A stretch of DNA of 58,999 nt from Candidatus Latescibacterota bacterium (GCA_021295655.1 JAGWBX010000052.1:47644-106642), one strand, 5' to 3'; shown: positions 24,775 through 33,970, counted from the stretch's first letter. The notes: generated by a model not told the origin, from the sequence alone. Made by a program: numbers and translations.

Positions 24775-25884
24775 ATGAAAATGACGTCAGTAGACGTATG
24801 GACCGTGGTGGTGCCGAGTCTTCCGGGGCGCGTGAACAGCCCTGAGTGGGTGCCGGAAGTCGGGTGGGACGTGGTACCCAAGCATATCCTCCGGATCAAC
24901 ACGGATACCGAGCATTACGGACTGGGCGAATCCGGCCGCGGCGTGCCCATCGAGGACGTGCGGGCGGGCGCGGCCCTGGTGCTGGCAAGGGACCCTGAGG
25001 CGGTGACGCTGCAGAATATCTACGAGCCTCGAAGCGACGGAACCGAGACGATGCCGGACGTGGGAACGGGTCCCGCGTATCACGCCCTGGAGATGGCGGT
25101 CTTCGACCTGGTGGGACGGGCGCGCGGGATCCCCGTACACGCGCTGATGGGCGGTGCGGTGCGGGACCGGGTGCGTGCGGACTACTGGATGGGGTCGCAA
25201 ACGCCCGAAGACGGAAAGCGGACGGTCGCGCGGGCGCTCGAGGGGGGCTTCAAGGGCATCAAGATCAAGTGCAGGATTGAGGAACCGATGGTGGAACGGC
25301 TGCAGGCCATCCGGGACGTGGCAGGGCCGGAGTTCAAGGTCACGGTTGATCCCAACGAGCGGTTTCGCACGGCGGCGCAGACGATCGAACTGGCACGTGA
25401 ACTCGAGGCCCTGGGCAATGTTGAGGTATTCGAAGACCCGATTCCCAAGTCGGATCTGGATGGCTACGCTGCCATTTACGAAGCCACCGATATCCCGATT
25501 GCAATGCACCTTGGAAGCGGGTCGGACGTGATCAGGGCGGTAAAGGCCGGTGTGGTGGACTGCGTGAATCTGGGCGGGAGCATGATGGGCTTCGCGAAAA
25601 GCGCCGCCGTCGCGGAGGCGGCCGGGCTGCGCTGCTGGCACGGTTCCGGAGTGGACCTGGGAATCCTGGAAGCCTCGTACGTGCACGCGATTTCGGTGGT
25701 GCCGAACTGCACCATGGCGTCGGACATCGTTGGAAGCTGGGTGCGGGAGCACAGCCTGATTCGCGAGTCGAGAGAATTCGCGGACGGATTCACGCCGGTC
25801 TCCATGGCGCCAGGCCTGGGATGCGAGCTGGATATGGCGGCGGTGGAACGGTACAGCCGTGCGAATGAAACCATACACGCGTAG
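24775..25884 (+). CDS. Mandelate racemase/muconate lactonizing enzyme-like (enolase superfamily)
   Basis: The 369-residue protein has the capping domain at residues 1-125 and the (beta/alpha)7-beta barrel after it. The K-x-K catalytic pair is Lys163/Lys165 (GIKIKC). Metal ligands are Asp192 (VTVDPNER) and Glu220 (VFEDPIP). The usual third acidic ligand after 'DIPIA' is replaced: the sequence reads IAMHLGSGSD, with His245 in that place. His289 lies in CWHGSGVD. The start has a GAGGAG box seven bases upstream. Such enzymes abstract an alpha-proton from a carboxylate, usually dehydrating or epimerising an acid sugar or dipeptide. Its place near a uronate-type locus suggests an acid-sugar dehydratase, but the changed ligand makes the reaction uncertain. 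Confidence 0.85.
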   Translation: MKMTSVDVWTVVVPSLPGRVNSPEWVPEVGWDVVPKHILRINTDTEHYGLGESGRGVPIEDVRAGAALVLARDPEAVTLQNIYEPRSDGTETMPDVGTGPAYHALEMAVFDLVGRARGIPVHALMGGAVRDRVRADYWMGSQTPEDGKRTVARALEGGFKGIKIKCRIEEPMVERLQAIRDVAGPEFKVTVDPNERFRTAAQTIELARELEALGNVEVFEDPIPKSDLDGYAAIYEATDIPIAMHLGSGSDVIRAVKAGVVDCVNLGGSMMGFAKSAAVAEAAGLRCWHGSGVDLGILEASYVHAISVVPNCTMASDIVGSWVREHSLIRESREFADGFTPVSMAPGLGCELDMAAVERYSRANETIHA

Positions 25885-25945
25885 CGTCCTGTGAATCGGA
25901 TCAATTGGAGTTGCGAAAAAGGTAAACCCCGCCGGGTTTTCGGAG

Positions 25946-28072
25946 ATGCAGATGTTCATACTGATTGCGCTTTACCTGTGGTCGATAACCGTATTTGCAG
26001 AAGCCTCGCTGGCCATTCCTGTGAAGGTGGACTCCCTGATCCAGGCAACGGCCGATACCTCGCTGGAGCTGGACGCGCGCAGGGACCTCCTGAAGGAGGC
26101 GGTGAAGCTCGACCGTACGGGAAAAGCCCTGCATGCGCTCGCGCGATTGCGGCTGGAAAAAGGCACGACGTATTCGCGTCAGCAGGCGCGGTCCCTGCTG
26201 ACGCGGGCGCTGGAACGGGAACCCGAGAACGGAGACTATGCCGCGACTTTTGCGGAATTGCTGTGGCGGACGGGGCCGAGATCCGGTTCATATAAAAAGG
26301 CGCGGGAGGCCATTTCGCTGGACCCGGAAAACGTGCGCGCGTACTATTGGGCGGGGCGGTTCGTGGTCTGGTCGTGGGAAATGACGTTCTTCACGCGGGA
26401 AGACGAAGGGGACGCAATGCGGGTGGCCGGGGACGGTGACGTGACAACCGGGCGCACGTTTGCGCAGCGCGGGTACGCGGACATGGACGTGGACGTTGGG
26501 ATCGATTATCTGAGCCGCGCCCTGTGGCTGGATGCGGACCACTGGCCGTCCCGCGTGCATCTGGGGCTGGCATACTATATGGCGCGGATGCCGGACGAAC
26601 TGATTTCCCTTTTTCAGGACGATATCGAACGCAATCCGGGCCGTTCGGACGCCTACTTTTTCATGGGACTCGGCTATCAGGCAAAGGGAGACCCCGAAGC
26701 CGCCTACCGCGCGTACGTGGACGGCCTGGCGCGTTTATCCGACAGGCAGCGCCGCTTCATGCAATCTGTTTTCCTGATGCGGGACAAGAAGGCGTTGAAG
26801 AAGGGCGAACCCGCGCCGGACGAGGAGGCAATCCGAAAATTCTGGTTCGGGAAGGATCCATTGTATCTCAGCGAGATCAACGAGCGGATGCTGGAGCAGT
26901 GCAGGCGCGTGGCTTTCGCGAATCTGCGTTTCGGCGACCCCATCAACCGGTACGCCGGGTGGGAAACCGACCGGGGACAGGCCTATATCCGATACGGCGA
27001 CCCTGTGGCGCGGCGCATGACGCCCGCGGACATCGATCTGGGACTGACGAAAACCATTGAGGAAGAGGCGAGGATGAGGCGGCGGAACCCGCGGCCGTCC
27101 GGCGGGATTTTCGAATTCCACCCTCGAAAGGATACGTGGACGTACGACGGGTTCGAAGTTTCATTCCTGAATACGAATTCCTGGGACTCGTGGCGGTTCG
27201 GAGAGTCGAAGCTTGGCGGCCGGACGCTGACTTTCACCGAACTGGTTGAGTCCGTTCCGGATTACTATCGATATCCCTATCAGTACAGCGTGCCATATCA
27301 GATTGCTCAGTTCCGGCGCGACGGCGGCAAGACAAGCGTGGAAGTGTATTACGCACTTTCCGGTGATCAGGTCGCGCACGAAGAGTTCGGTCCCGGCGTC
27401 CGGGCGGTGGACGTGGTGCAGGCGCTGTTCCTGTTTGACACGGCCTGGGATACGTTGCGGAGGGAAGTCGGCCGCGTGCGGCGGATGCCGTGGTTGTATT
27501 ACGTCTCGACCAAACGCGGATACGTGATCGCGAGCGAGCAGTTGACGCTGGCGCCGGGGGACTATTACCTGGCGGGGGAGGCGGAGGACCAGCCGAGCAA
27601 GAAGGTGGGGACGTTCAGGGAACCGTTGGAGGTGAGGCGGTTCAACCCGGACTCGCTGGAGATCAGCAGCCTGCTGATGGCGCGCCGGATCGTGGAGCGC
27701 GACGAATGGCCGGTGGAACGAGGCCGGTACATGGTGCTGCCCAATCCATTGCGGGAGTGCTCGCGCGATGGAAGCGCATGGTTTTATTTTGAGGTGTACA
27801 ACCTGGCGCGCGATACCTTCGGCGCCACGCATTACAGGATTGCCTACCAGACGCAGGTGATTCCGGAGAAGCGGCGGCTGGAGGACCCGGCGCCGGAGTG
27901 GACGACGGCCGTCTCCTACACGTACCGGGGCGTCCGGGACTGGGAACCCCGTTATCTGCGGGTGGACATGGACGGGACGGCGCCGGGATTGCGCACGTTC
28001 CGGGTGGTTGTCGAGGACCTGCTGGCCAGCGCCGAGGCCGAATCCACGACACGCTTTCGCGTAAGGTGGTAG
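25946..28072 (+). CDS. Secreted TPR protein with GWxTD domain
   Basis: ATG 25946 starts a signal peptide (MQMFILIALYLWSITVFAEA) in a 708-residue protein. TPR-type helices cover about residues 25-290 (TGKALHALARLRLEKGTTY, WPSRVHLGLAYYMARMPDEL, SDAYFFMGLGYQAKGDPEAA). The GWxTD domain follows: KDPLYLSEINERMLEQCRRV and GWETDRGQAYIRYGDPVA near residue 338. The C-terminal third has the shared LPNPLRECSRDGSAWFYFEV Ig-like segment. It is closest to its downstream neighbour at 28409-30442, sharing the CRRVAFANLRF and IAQFRxDxGKT stretches, so the pair is a tandem duplication separated by a small mobile-looking element. Confidence 0.88.
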   Translation: MQMFILIALYLWSITVFAEASLAIPVKVDSLIQATADTSLELDARRDLLKEAVKLDRTGKALHALARLRLEKGTTYSRQQARSLLTRALEREPENGDYAATFAELLWRTGPRSGSYKKAREAISLDPENVRAYYWAGRFVVWSWEMTFFTREDEGDAMRVAGDGDVTTGRTFAQRGYADMDVDVGIDYLSRALWLDADHWPSRVHLGLAYYMARMPDELISLFQDDIERNPGRSDAYFFMGLGYQAKGDPEAAYRAYVDGLARLSDRQRRFMQSVFLMRDKKALKKGEPAPDEEAIRKFWFGKDPLYLSEINERMLEQCRRVAFANLRFGDPINRYAGWETDRGQAYIRYGDPVARRMTPADIDLGLTKTIEEEARMRRRNPRPSGGIFEFHPRKDTWTYDGFEVSFLNTNSWDSWRFGESKLGGRTLTFTELVESVPDYYRYPYQYSVPYQIAQFRRDGGKTSVEVYYALSGDQVAHEEFGPGVRAVDVVQALFLFDTAWDTLRREVGRVRRMPWLYYVSTKRGYVIASEQLTLAPGDYYLAGEAEDQPSKKVGTFREPLEVRRFNPDSLEISSLLMARRIVERDEWPVERGRYMVLPNPLRECSRDGSAWFYFEVYNLARDTFGATHYRIAYQTQVIPEKRRLEDPAPEWTTAVSYTYRGVRDWEPRYLRVDMDGTAPGLRTFRVVVEDLLASAEAESTTRFRVRW

Positions 28073-28095
28073 CCGTCGAAGCACCCGAAGCGGCG

Positions 28096-28277
28096 GTGTT
28101 CTGTCCAAGAAATAAGTTGCCTGAATTCGGCCGTCGAGTCGCCCGTCTCGCAAGGCGCCTCCGACCTTGGCAGGTCGGCCCAACGTAGCAAGACGGGATG
28201 AATCGGCCTGCCTGTGCGTGCTATCTCACGCACGCAGACAGGCGGAAGAATGGTGAGGTATTTTTGGGATGGGGAAC
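28096..28277. mobile_element. MITE/REPIN-like element with terminal inverted repeats, copy 1
   Basis: The left end GTGTTCTGTCCAAGAAAT (28096-28113) matches the left end of copy 2 except one base, and the right end around ATTTTTGGGAT (28260) is its inverted partner, degraded at the outermost bases. Inside, AAGTTGCCTGAATTCGGCCG and CGCAAGGCGCCTCCGACC are shared with copy 2, as is a hairpin at 28206-28243 whose arms begin GCCTGCCTGTGCGTG. It has about 28 more bases than copy 2 near 28175-28205. No transposase is encoded, so mobility would depend on one elsewhere, possibly a Y1-type (RAYT) enzyme. The whole 28073-28408 gap has no gene. Confidence 0.8.
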
Positions 28278-28408
28278 CTTTCGTTCCTCTTCCGGGTCTA
28301 CTAAGTGACACGGGATCCCCTCAGGACTGTCCGGAACCGGCAGTCGCTCACGCCGTCACACGGCGATCCGACGGTTGCCAATCCCCGCCCGATCAAGTGG
28401 AATTTCCA

Positions 28409-30442
28409 ATGTTGCGATTTGCGCTGCTGTTCTCGATCATCCTCTGTGTCTCCAGCCCATCGGCGGCCGCCAAGCGGGACGCGTACAAAGTCGCGGCCCT
28501 GCTGGCCTCCGCGGCGGATACCTCGCTGTCGCACATGAAGCGGGTTTCGCTGATGGAGAGGGCGGTCCGGTACGATCCGTCCGGACGGGCCATGCACGCG
28601 CTGGCCAGACACTATCTGAGTCGTGGCACCGTCTTGTCCAGGCGGTTCGCGAGGCAGTGGGTGCACAGGGCGATGAAGCGGGAGCCGGAGAACGCCGCCT
28701 ACGTGAAAACATTCGCGGAGATTTACTGGCAGGCGGGTTCCAGGGACGAGTTCTACGAACAGATCCGGCGGGCGATCGCGATGTCGCCGAACGACGCCGA
28801 CGCCCTGTATCAGGCCGGAAGATACGCCGCCAGGGAAATGATGTACAACCTGGAACGGGAAACCCTGAAGTCGGGACCTGAACGCAAACGAAGGTTCAAT
28901 TACGGTAATTACGGCAAGGGAATGCGGGAGCAGGCGATCGGATATCTTACCCGTACGCTGGAAGTGGACCCGGAACACCGTCCCGCCCGGATTCTGCTCG
29001 GACAGGTCTACCTTGAAGGGCACATGGCCGATCGGCTCGTGGAACTGTTTGAAGGGTACTCGAAACGCCATCCGGAAGACTGGGACGCGTATTTCTTCAC
29101 CGGTTTGGGTTACCAGACGCGTCAGGACCTCGAAAAAGCCTTCGCCGCCTATGCGGAAGGCCTGAATCTGATGTCCGGGCTGGAACAGCAGTTCATGAGG
29201 TCGGTGGTGGTTTTGACGGACCGGGAAGCGTTGAAGGACGGGGGGGAACTTCCGGACGAAGACACCCTGCGCCGGTTCTGGACGGGACGGGACCCGTTAT
29301 TCCTCACGCCTGGAAACGAGCGGATGCTGGAACACTGCAGGCGGGTCGCGTATGCCAATCTGAGATTTGCAGATCCGGACCGCGGCGTGGAGGGCTGGGA
29401 AACGGACCGGGGCCAGGTGTACATACGATATGGACGTCCCGATGCACGGAACATTTATCTGGACCGGATGAATTACGTGCTGCTCCGTGAGACATGGAGC
29501 TATCCGGGATTCAGCATAACGTTCGAACGCCTGGGGGAAAACGACTGGGACGTACTGCACGTCTCGATTCGGGGATCGGTACGGAGCAAGTACAAGGATC
29601 TTGTAAAGCGGGTTCCCGAATACTACAGCGACCCGTACTGGCTGAAACGGTACGACGCGCCTTTCGAAATCGCGCAGTTTCGCGGCGAGGACGGCAAGAC
29701 CCGGGTGGAACTGTACTATGCGCTTTCAGGCGAATACGTCGCGCACCGTGAGGTCAGTTCCGGAATACAGGCGGTTGATCTCACGCAGGGCCTGTTCCTG
29801 TTTGACGCAGGATGGCAGGAAGTCAGAAAGTCCATCTCTCCCATTCACAGAATGCCGTGGATCGAAGGCAATGCCGTGCGGGATGGATACCTCTTCTGGG
29901 GCGAACGTCTTTCCATGGATCCGGGGACGTACCACCTGGCGGTCGAGACAGAGGACCTGAATCTACGCAGTCTGGGGACGTTTCGCGATTCGTTACGGAT
30001 CAGCCGGTACGGCAGGGACAGGCTGCAGATCAGCGACCTGCTGCTGGCTCAGCGGGTTGTCGAACAGGACGATCGACCATTCGGCCGGGACAGGTTTATG
30101 GTGTTGCCCAACCCGTTGAAGCAGTGCCAGCGGGACGGCAGCATGTCGTTCTACTTCGAAGTCTACAATCTGAAGCGGGATGAGTTTGGCGCCGCAAGCT
30201 ACCGGATCACCTACCAGACCCGCCTGCTTCCTGAAAAGTGGAAGGAAAGGGACGTGGTTATTCCCGAGTGGACAACGGCCGTGACCAACGCTTACAGAGA
30301 GACGAGGGATTGGCAGCCGCACTATCTCACCCTGGATATGGATGGGTTGGCACCCGGACCCTGGGCGTTCAAGGTGGTTGTGAAGGATTTGCAGGCGGAA
30401 AGCCGGGCCACGAGTTCGGCGGTATTCCGCGTGATGCCGTAA
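28409..30442 (+). CDS. Secreted TPR protein with GWxTD domain
   Basis: I start at ATG 28409 because it opens a signal peptide (MLRFALLFSIILCVSSPSAA); the in-frame ATG at 28214 lies in the mobile-looking repeat and reads non-protein-like sequence. The 677-residue product has TPR-like helices (~25-290), the GWxTD domain with RDPLFLTPGNERMLEHCRRV and GWETDRGQVYIRYGRPDA near residue 328, and the PNPLKQCQRDGSMSFYFEV C-terminal Ig-like segment. It parallels 25946-28072 along its length. A rho-independent terminator lies 49 bases after the stop. It is bracketed by two copies of the same small inverted-repeat element. Confidence 0.88.
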   Translation: MLRFALLFSIILCVSSPSAAAKRDAYKVAALLASAADTSLSHMKRVSLMERAVRYDPSGRAMHALARHYLSRGTVLSRRFARQWVHRAMKREPENAAYVKTFAEIYWQAGSRDEFYEQIRRAIAMSPNDADALYQAGRYAAREMMYNLERETLKSGPERKRRFNYGNYGKGMREQAIGYLTRTLEVDPEHRPARILLGQVYLEGHMADRLVELFEGYSKRHPEDWDAYFFTGLGYQTRQDLEKAFAAYAEGLNLMSGLEQQFMRSVVVLTDREALKDGGELPDEDTLRRFWTGRDPLFLTPGNERMLEHCRRVAYANLRFADPDRGVEGWETDRGQVYIRYGRPDARNIYLDRMNYVLLRETWSYPGFSITFERLGENDWDVLHVSIRGSVRSKYKDLVKRVPEYYSDPYWLKRYDAPFEIAQFRGEDGKTRVELYYALSGEYVAHREVSSGIQAVDLTQGLFLFDAGWQEVRKSISPIHRMPWIEGNAVRDGYLFWGERLSMDPGTYHLAVETEDLNLRSLGTFRDSLRISRYGRDRLQISDLLLAQRVVEQDDRPFGRDRFMVLPNPLKQCQRDGSMSFYFEVYNLKRDEFGAASYRITYQTRLLPEKWKERDVVIPEWTTAVTNAYRETRDWQPHYLTLDMDGLAPGPWAFKVVVKDLQAESRATSSAVFRVMP

Positions 30443-30490
30443 GATTTACGGCAACCGCGAGCCATGCTCGACAATAGGGAAGACAGGAAG

Positions 30491-30519
30491 GGTCGACGGA
30501 AATATCGTCGGCCTTTTTT
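30491..30519 (+). terminator. Rho-independent terminator
   Basis: GGTCGACG (30491-30498) pairs with CGTCGGCC (30506-30513), eight base pairs including one G-U, across a seven-base loop, and is followed at once by six T residues (30514-30519). It lies 49 bases after the stop of the GWxTD gene and ends the plus-strand series that begins at 24775. Confidence 0.85.
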
Positions 30520-30546
30520 CGCGGGTCGATAAGAGGGAAGACGCCA

Positions 30547-30700
30547 GTGTTCTGTCCCAGAAATAAGTTGCCTGAATTTGGCCGTCGAGTCGCCCGGCTC
30601 GCAAGGCGCCTCCGACCTGGGCAGATATGCCTGCCTGTGCGTGCTATCTCACGCACGCAGACAGGCGGAAGAATGGTGAGGTATTTTTGGGACAGGACAC
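30547..30700. mobile_element. MITE/REPIN-like element with 18-base terminal inverted repeats, copy 2
   Basis: The left end GTGTTCTGTCCCAGAAAT (30547-30564) and the right end, whose complement is GTGTCCTGTCCCAAAAAT (30683-30700), match at 16 of 18 positions. The 154-base element holds the same internal blocks as copy 1 (AAGTTGCCTGAATT, GTCGAGTCGCCCG, GCAAGGCGCCTCCGACCTG) and an internal imperfect hairpin at 30629-30666. It encodes nothing. The intact termini suggest this is the younger copy. Together with the terminator it explains the gene-free gap 30443-30785. Confidence 0.85.
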
Positions 30701-30785
30701 CAGAGATGTCATTGGCTCATCGGTATGTGACATTCGCAAATGGAATGGCGATGTGTGTAGGGAGAACAGGTCGGTTCAAGCTGAC

Positions 30786-32765
30786 TCAGTAATTGTGCAC
30801 GCCGTGTCCCTGTCCGGGGAACCAGACGGCGTCCACGAGGAAGGATAACGTGATGGCCAGCACATATCCGGTCAGAAGGCCCAGGAACGCGGGCTGCCAT
30901 TTTCTGTAGAGATTGACGCCGCCGACTTTGAGCAGAATGGCCTTGATCGCCCAGACGACAAAGATCGAGAAGAACGTGAGCTGGGTGTTCCAGGAGAAGG
31001 CAATGGGAAAGGCGATAGGATGAAAGGGCCACCAGGGCAATCGGTAGTGCAGAAAGGTCAGCAGGGACATCGCGGCGGCGCCCACGCAGAAGACGGCCAG
31101 ACGCTCCCAGCTCGTGTCGAAGGGACTCCTCATCTGGGTAACGGTGAGATCGTAGGCGAAGCGTCCGGCGCTGGAGAAAGGCCAGGCGTTGAAATTGAAA
31201 GCGCCGGTCCGATAACCCAGGAAGATGGTGAGGGCGAAGTCGGCGGCGAGTCCTACGACCACCACCAGTGCCAGGGCGGGCACAAGCCGCCGCCGGTTGC
31301 GCCGGATCAGGTCCGCGAGCCGGACCACGTGCATGAAGGGTGACATAAACGTGCCCTTGCCCTGGCAGACCAGGCTGTACGTGAGGCTGACACCGGACAT
31401 GCTCGAGGGAGAAAGTGCGCTCGTACCAATCGTATACAGGGCGGCGTATTGTTCGGTCAACGTGGTACGCATGTAGGCCAGACCGGTCTCACAGACGATT
31501 CTGGCGATGGAGAGGTAGTTGACGATCAGGGCGGGCACAAGCAGTGCGACGAGTTTACCCTGCATGCCCAGTTGGGAGAAGAATGCGCAGACGAAGACAA
31601 GACTGCCAATGAGTCCGAACACGGCAAACCGATACGAGAGCAGTTCGCCGGCATCGTCGGCGTCACCCTTCCCGAATGCCCTGGCGAAGACGGCCCTGAT
31701 ATGAGTGCGGGCGGTCCAGAGGTTCCACAGCACCAGTACGGTCAGCGCGCCGAAGCCCTGCCAGGCCGTGACCTCGGTTTCGGCGGAGAAGTTGAGCGGT
31801 TTGCGCGGAATGACGTATCCGATGCGGTTGATAATGCCGTTTTCGAACCAGAAAAAGAGCACAAAGAAGACCCAGATGGAGAACAGGATATTCAGGTTGG
31901 CGAAGTACGCGAATCCCGCTGTCAGAAAGTTGATGCGGGTGTTGACGCGCGGAAAGCCCTTCGCAAAGACGACCCATTTGCCCTGCAAGGGGATTTTCGG
32001 CACAACCGGCCAGAAGTAGTTGAGGATATTCCAGGAAATGGCGCCGAAGCCCACGCCGAAGCCGCCCCAGAAGAGGCCGCCGCGAAGGGCATCGGGCAGG
32101 AAACCGCCGCGGCTCGCGCGAGTCAGCGTGGCGCCTACGGAAGCCAGCGGAAAGACCAGGCGCTCGTTCCGCACCCACTGCTTGCGGAGGATCACCGCAA
32201 TGCAGAACAGGAGCGTGCAAAGGGCAAGCAGGAAGAAGATCCAGCTGATAAGCGGCGCAATCCAGGCCTGGTACGGCGCCTGCTGCCCCTCGGGCAGCCC
32301 CTCGTAAAACCATGTCATCGCGTGATTTTCATTCGAGGGTACGGCCCACCCGGGCATATTGGGATGAAGATAGTTGGCCCACTGGTTCTCAGGTGTCGCG
32401 AAATAGTAAACACCCGAGAGAATGCCCAGAAGAAAGCCCGTGATGCCCGAGGTGGGTACCACGGCGCCAACGAACCCCATCGCCAGAATGGTGAGCAGTT
32501 CGGACGATTGGAGGGCGCTGTTCGGCCGGAGACGGCGGACGAAGCCGTTGACGATGACCAGCAGGAGGAAGGTGGCGAAGAGGGCGAGGGGGAAGAAGGA
32601 GAGTTGCATCCGCGAAGCGTGGATGACGTATTCGGTGGTTGAAATCCAGAAATTGACGACAAGCACCAGCAGAAGGCCGATGCCGACGGCGCGAAGCGTC
32701 ACCGCGTCGGATCGATGCGGGGCGTGGGAATCGGACTCTGCCTGAAGTGCGGAACGCTGCGTCAT
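30786..32765 (-). CDS. Polytopic membrane protein resembling the DUF6784/DUF6785 family, paralogue A
   Basis: The 659-residue protein has a short charged N-terminus and roughly twelve to fourteen hydrophobic helices. Conserved marks shared with the paralogues at 47676-49646 and 49765-51750 are VGIGLLLVLVVNFWI, SSELLTILAMGFVGAVVPTS, YFATPENQWANYLHPNMPGW, RKQWVRNERLVFPLA and the C-terminal DAVWFPGQGHGVHNY. The overall build recalls oligopeptide (OPT)-type transporters, and this family is usually called uncharacterised. Paralogues sit beside a sugar ABC transporter and a beta-helix protein, so an uptake role for carbohydrate or acidic oligomers is plausible. An AT-only island lies about 100 bases upstream. 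I see no catalytic motif. Confidence 0.82.
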   Translation of the reverse strand: MTQRSALQAESDSHAPHRSDAVTLRAVGIGLLLVLVVNFWISTTEYVIHASRMQLSFFPLALFATFLLLVIVNGFVRRLRPNSALQSSELLTILAMGFVGAVVPTSGITGFLLGILSGVYYFATPENQWANYLHPNMPGWAVPSNENHAMTWFYEGLPEGQQAPYQAWIAPLISWIFFLLALCTLLFCIAVILRKQWVRNERLVFPLASVGATLTRASRGGFLPDALRGGLFWGGFGVGFGAISWNILNYFWPVVPKIPLQGKWVVFAKGFPRVNTRINFLTAGFAYFANLNILFSIWVFFVLFFWFENGIINRIGYVIPRKPLNFSAETEVTAWQGFGALTVLVLWNLWTARTHIRAVFARAFGKGDADDAGELLSYRFAVFGLIGSLVFVCAFFSQLGMQGKLVALLVPALIVNYLSIARIVCETGLAYMRTTLTEQYAALYTIGTSALSPSSMSGVSLTYSLVCQGKGTFMSPFMHVVRLADLIRRNRRRLVPALALVVVVGLAADFALTIFLGYRTGAFNFNAWPFSSAGRFAYDLTVTQMRSPFDTSWERLAVFCVGAAAMSLLTFLHYRLPWWPFHPIAFPIAFSWNTQLTFFSIFVVWAIKAILLKVGGVNLYRKWQPAFLGLLTGYVLAITLSFLVDAVWFPGQGHGVHNY

Positions 32766-32860
32766 CTTTTCCCTACCCGATACCGGCGATGATTTGCGGC
32801 TTTCAGGCTATCGGTTCTTCGTCTCGCACAGACTGCCGGCTCATTCGGGCCCATATTTCC

Positions 32861-32953
32861 GAATTATTCAAGATATATTTAATTAAACGTAATAATAAAC
32901 CAATAAAACGAATATCAATTTACATATAAGTTAATTTACTATTGAAATAATTC
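32861..32953. promoter_or_regulatory. AT-only island upstream of DUF6785-like paralogue A
   Basis: About 15 of 93 bases are G or C here, in sharp contrast to both sides. GAATTATT at 32861-32868 is the inverse complement of AATAATTC at 32946-32953, so the island is bounded by an eight-base inverted repeat. It resembles the island at 15605-15700 in size, composition and position ahead of a gene. A promoter or nucleoid-protein site is plausible. Confidence 0.45.
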
Positions 32954-33019
32954 AAGTCTCACGGTTTTTTCCCATTTGTCTTTATCCTGTTTATCCCGTC
33001 CATCCATATAAGTCTCTGT

Positions 33020-33970
33020 TTATGAGTTAGTAAGGCTAGTTGTCCCCCCCTGCATGTCTGGCGGAAGGGGTTCCGCCAGTTTGCCGTAGAGATCGGGGCG
33101 GCGCGCGCGTAGATAGCGGTACCCGGACGATACAGGGATTTTTTCGGGGATGAGCACCCCCACCACCACGTCGTCCTCCAGCGCATCGGACGCAACGAGG
33201 ATTTCGCCGAATGGATCCAGGATCATCGCATTGCCGTTTTTAACCGTGTCGTGGTCGACACCGATTGGATTCGTGTACACGGCGTAGACGCCGTTTTCGT
33301 AGGCACGCGCCGGCAGCCAGCGCATGAGCCAGCCGCGGCCCTTGGGTCCATTGAACTCCTGCCGCAGCGAAACCGGGTCGCGGCGGCGGTTCTCCCAGAG
33401 GGCGCGGTCGATAACCCCCCTGCCGGGCATGGGGGAGGGCAGCCCGCAGGTGACGTGCGGCATGAAGATGATTTCCGCACCCATCATTGCGGTCAGGCGC
33501 ACATTTTCAGGCAGGTTGTTGTCGTAACAGATCAGGATGCCGACGCGGCAGCCACAGAGATCGAATACGGTGAATGCGTCGCCGGAGTCGATAAACTTGC
33601 TGATAAAGGCGTGCAGCTTGCGATGTTTCGCAAGGTAACCGTCGGGACCCACGGCGACGTACGTGTTGTACAGGGCGCCGTGTTCCGTTTCCACGAGGCC
33701 GGCCAGGATGGCGACGTTGTATTTCCTTGCGATGTCGACAAGACGATTCGTGGAGGGACCGCCGGGAACGGGCTCGGCCAGTTCGGCGATTCGGGAACGC
33801 GGGAGGGTCTGCAGAAAGGTATAGCCGGGGATGCAGCATTCGTGGAAGGAGACGATTTCGGCGCCCGCATCGACAGCCCGCCTTGTCAGGGCGTCGATCC
33901 GTGAAAGGTTGTAGGGTTTGTCGGCATCCCGGGCTTCGAACTGGGCGGCGCCGACTCTGATTTCGCGCAT
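33020..33970 (-). CDS. Carbon-nitrogen hydrolase (nitrilase superfamily)
   Basis: The 316-residue cytoplasmic protein has the nitrilase-superfamily catalytic triad: Glu44 (SFHECCIPGY), Lys118 (AKHRKLHAF) and Cys148 (ILICYDNNLPEN). The fold is alpha-beta-beta-alpha, with the usual N-terminal MREIRVGAAQFEA strand. The length is typical for amidase/carbamoylase-like members. It would hydrolyse a C-N bond in a small amide, N-carbamoyl compound or nitrile; specificity cannot be read from the sequence. It stands 87 bases before the UxuA-like gene stop on the same strand and probably belongs to the same transcript, so removing an amide from an amino sugar or amino acid is one possible role. Confidence 0.9.
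   Translation of the reverse strand: MREIRVGAAQFEARDADKPYNLSRIDALTRRAVDAGAEIVSFHECCIPGYTFLQTLPRSRIAELAEPVPGGPSTNRLVDIARKYNVAILAGLVETEHGALYNTYVAVGPDGYLAKHRKLHAFISKFIDSGDAFTVFDLCGCRVGILICYDNNLPENVRLTAMMGAEIIFMPHVTCGLPSPMPGRGVIDRALWENRRRDPVSLRQEFNGPKGRGWLMRWLPARAYENGVYAVYTNPIGVDHDTVKNGNAMILDPFGEILVASDALEDDVVVGVLIPEKIPVSSGYRYLRARRPDLYGKLAEPLPPDMQGGTTSLTNS

Noticed and set aside
28214..28408. N-terminal extension of the GWxTD gene into the repeat element
   Set aside because: The extension begins inside the mobile-looking element and removes the signal peptide from the N-terminus; ATG 28409 is much better.
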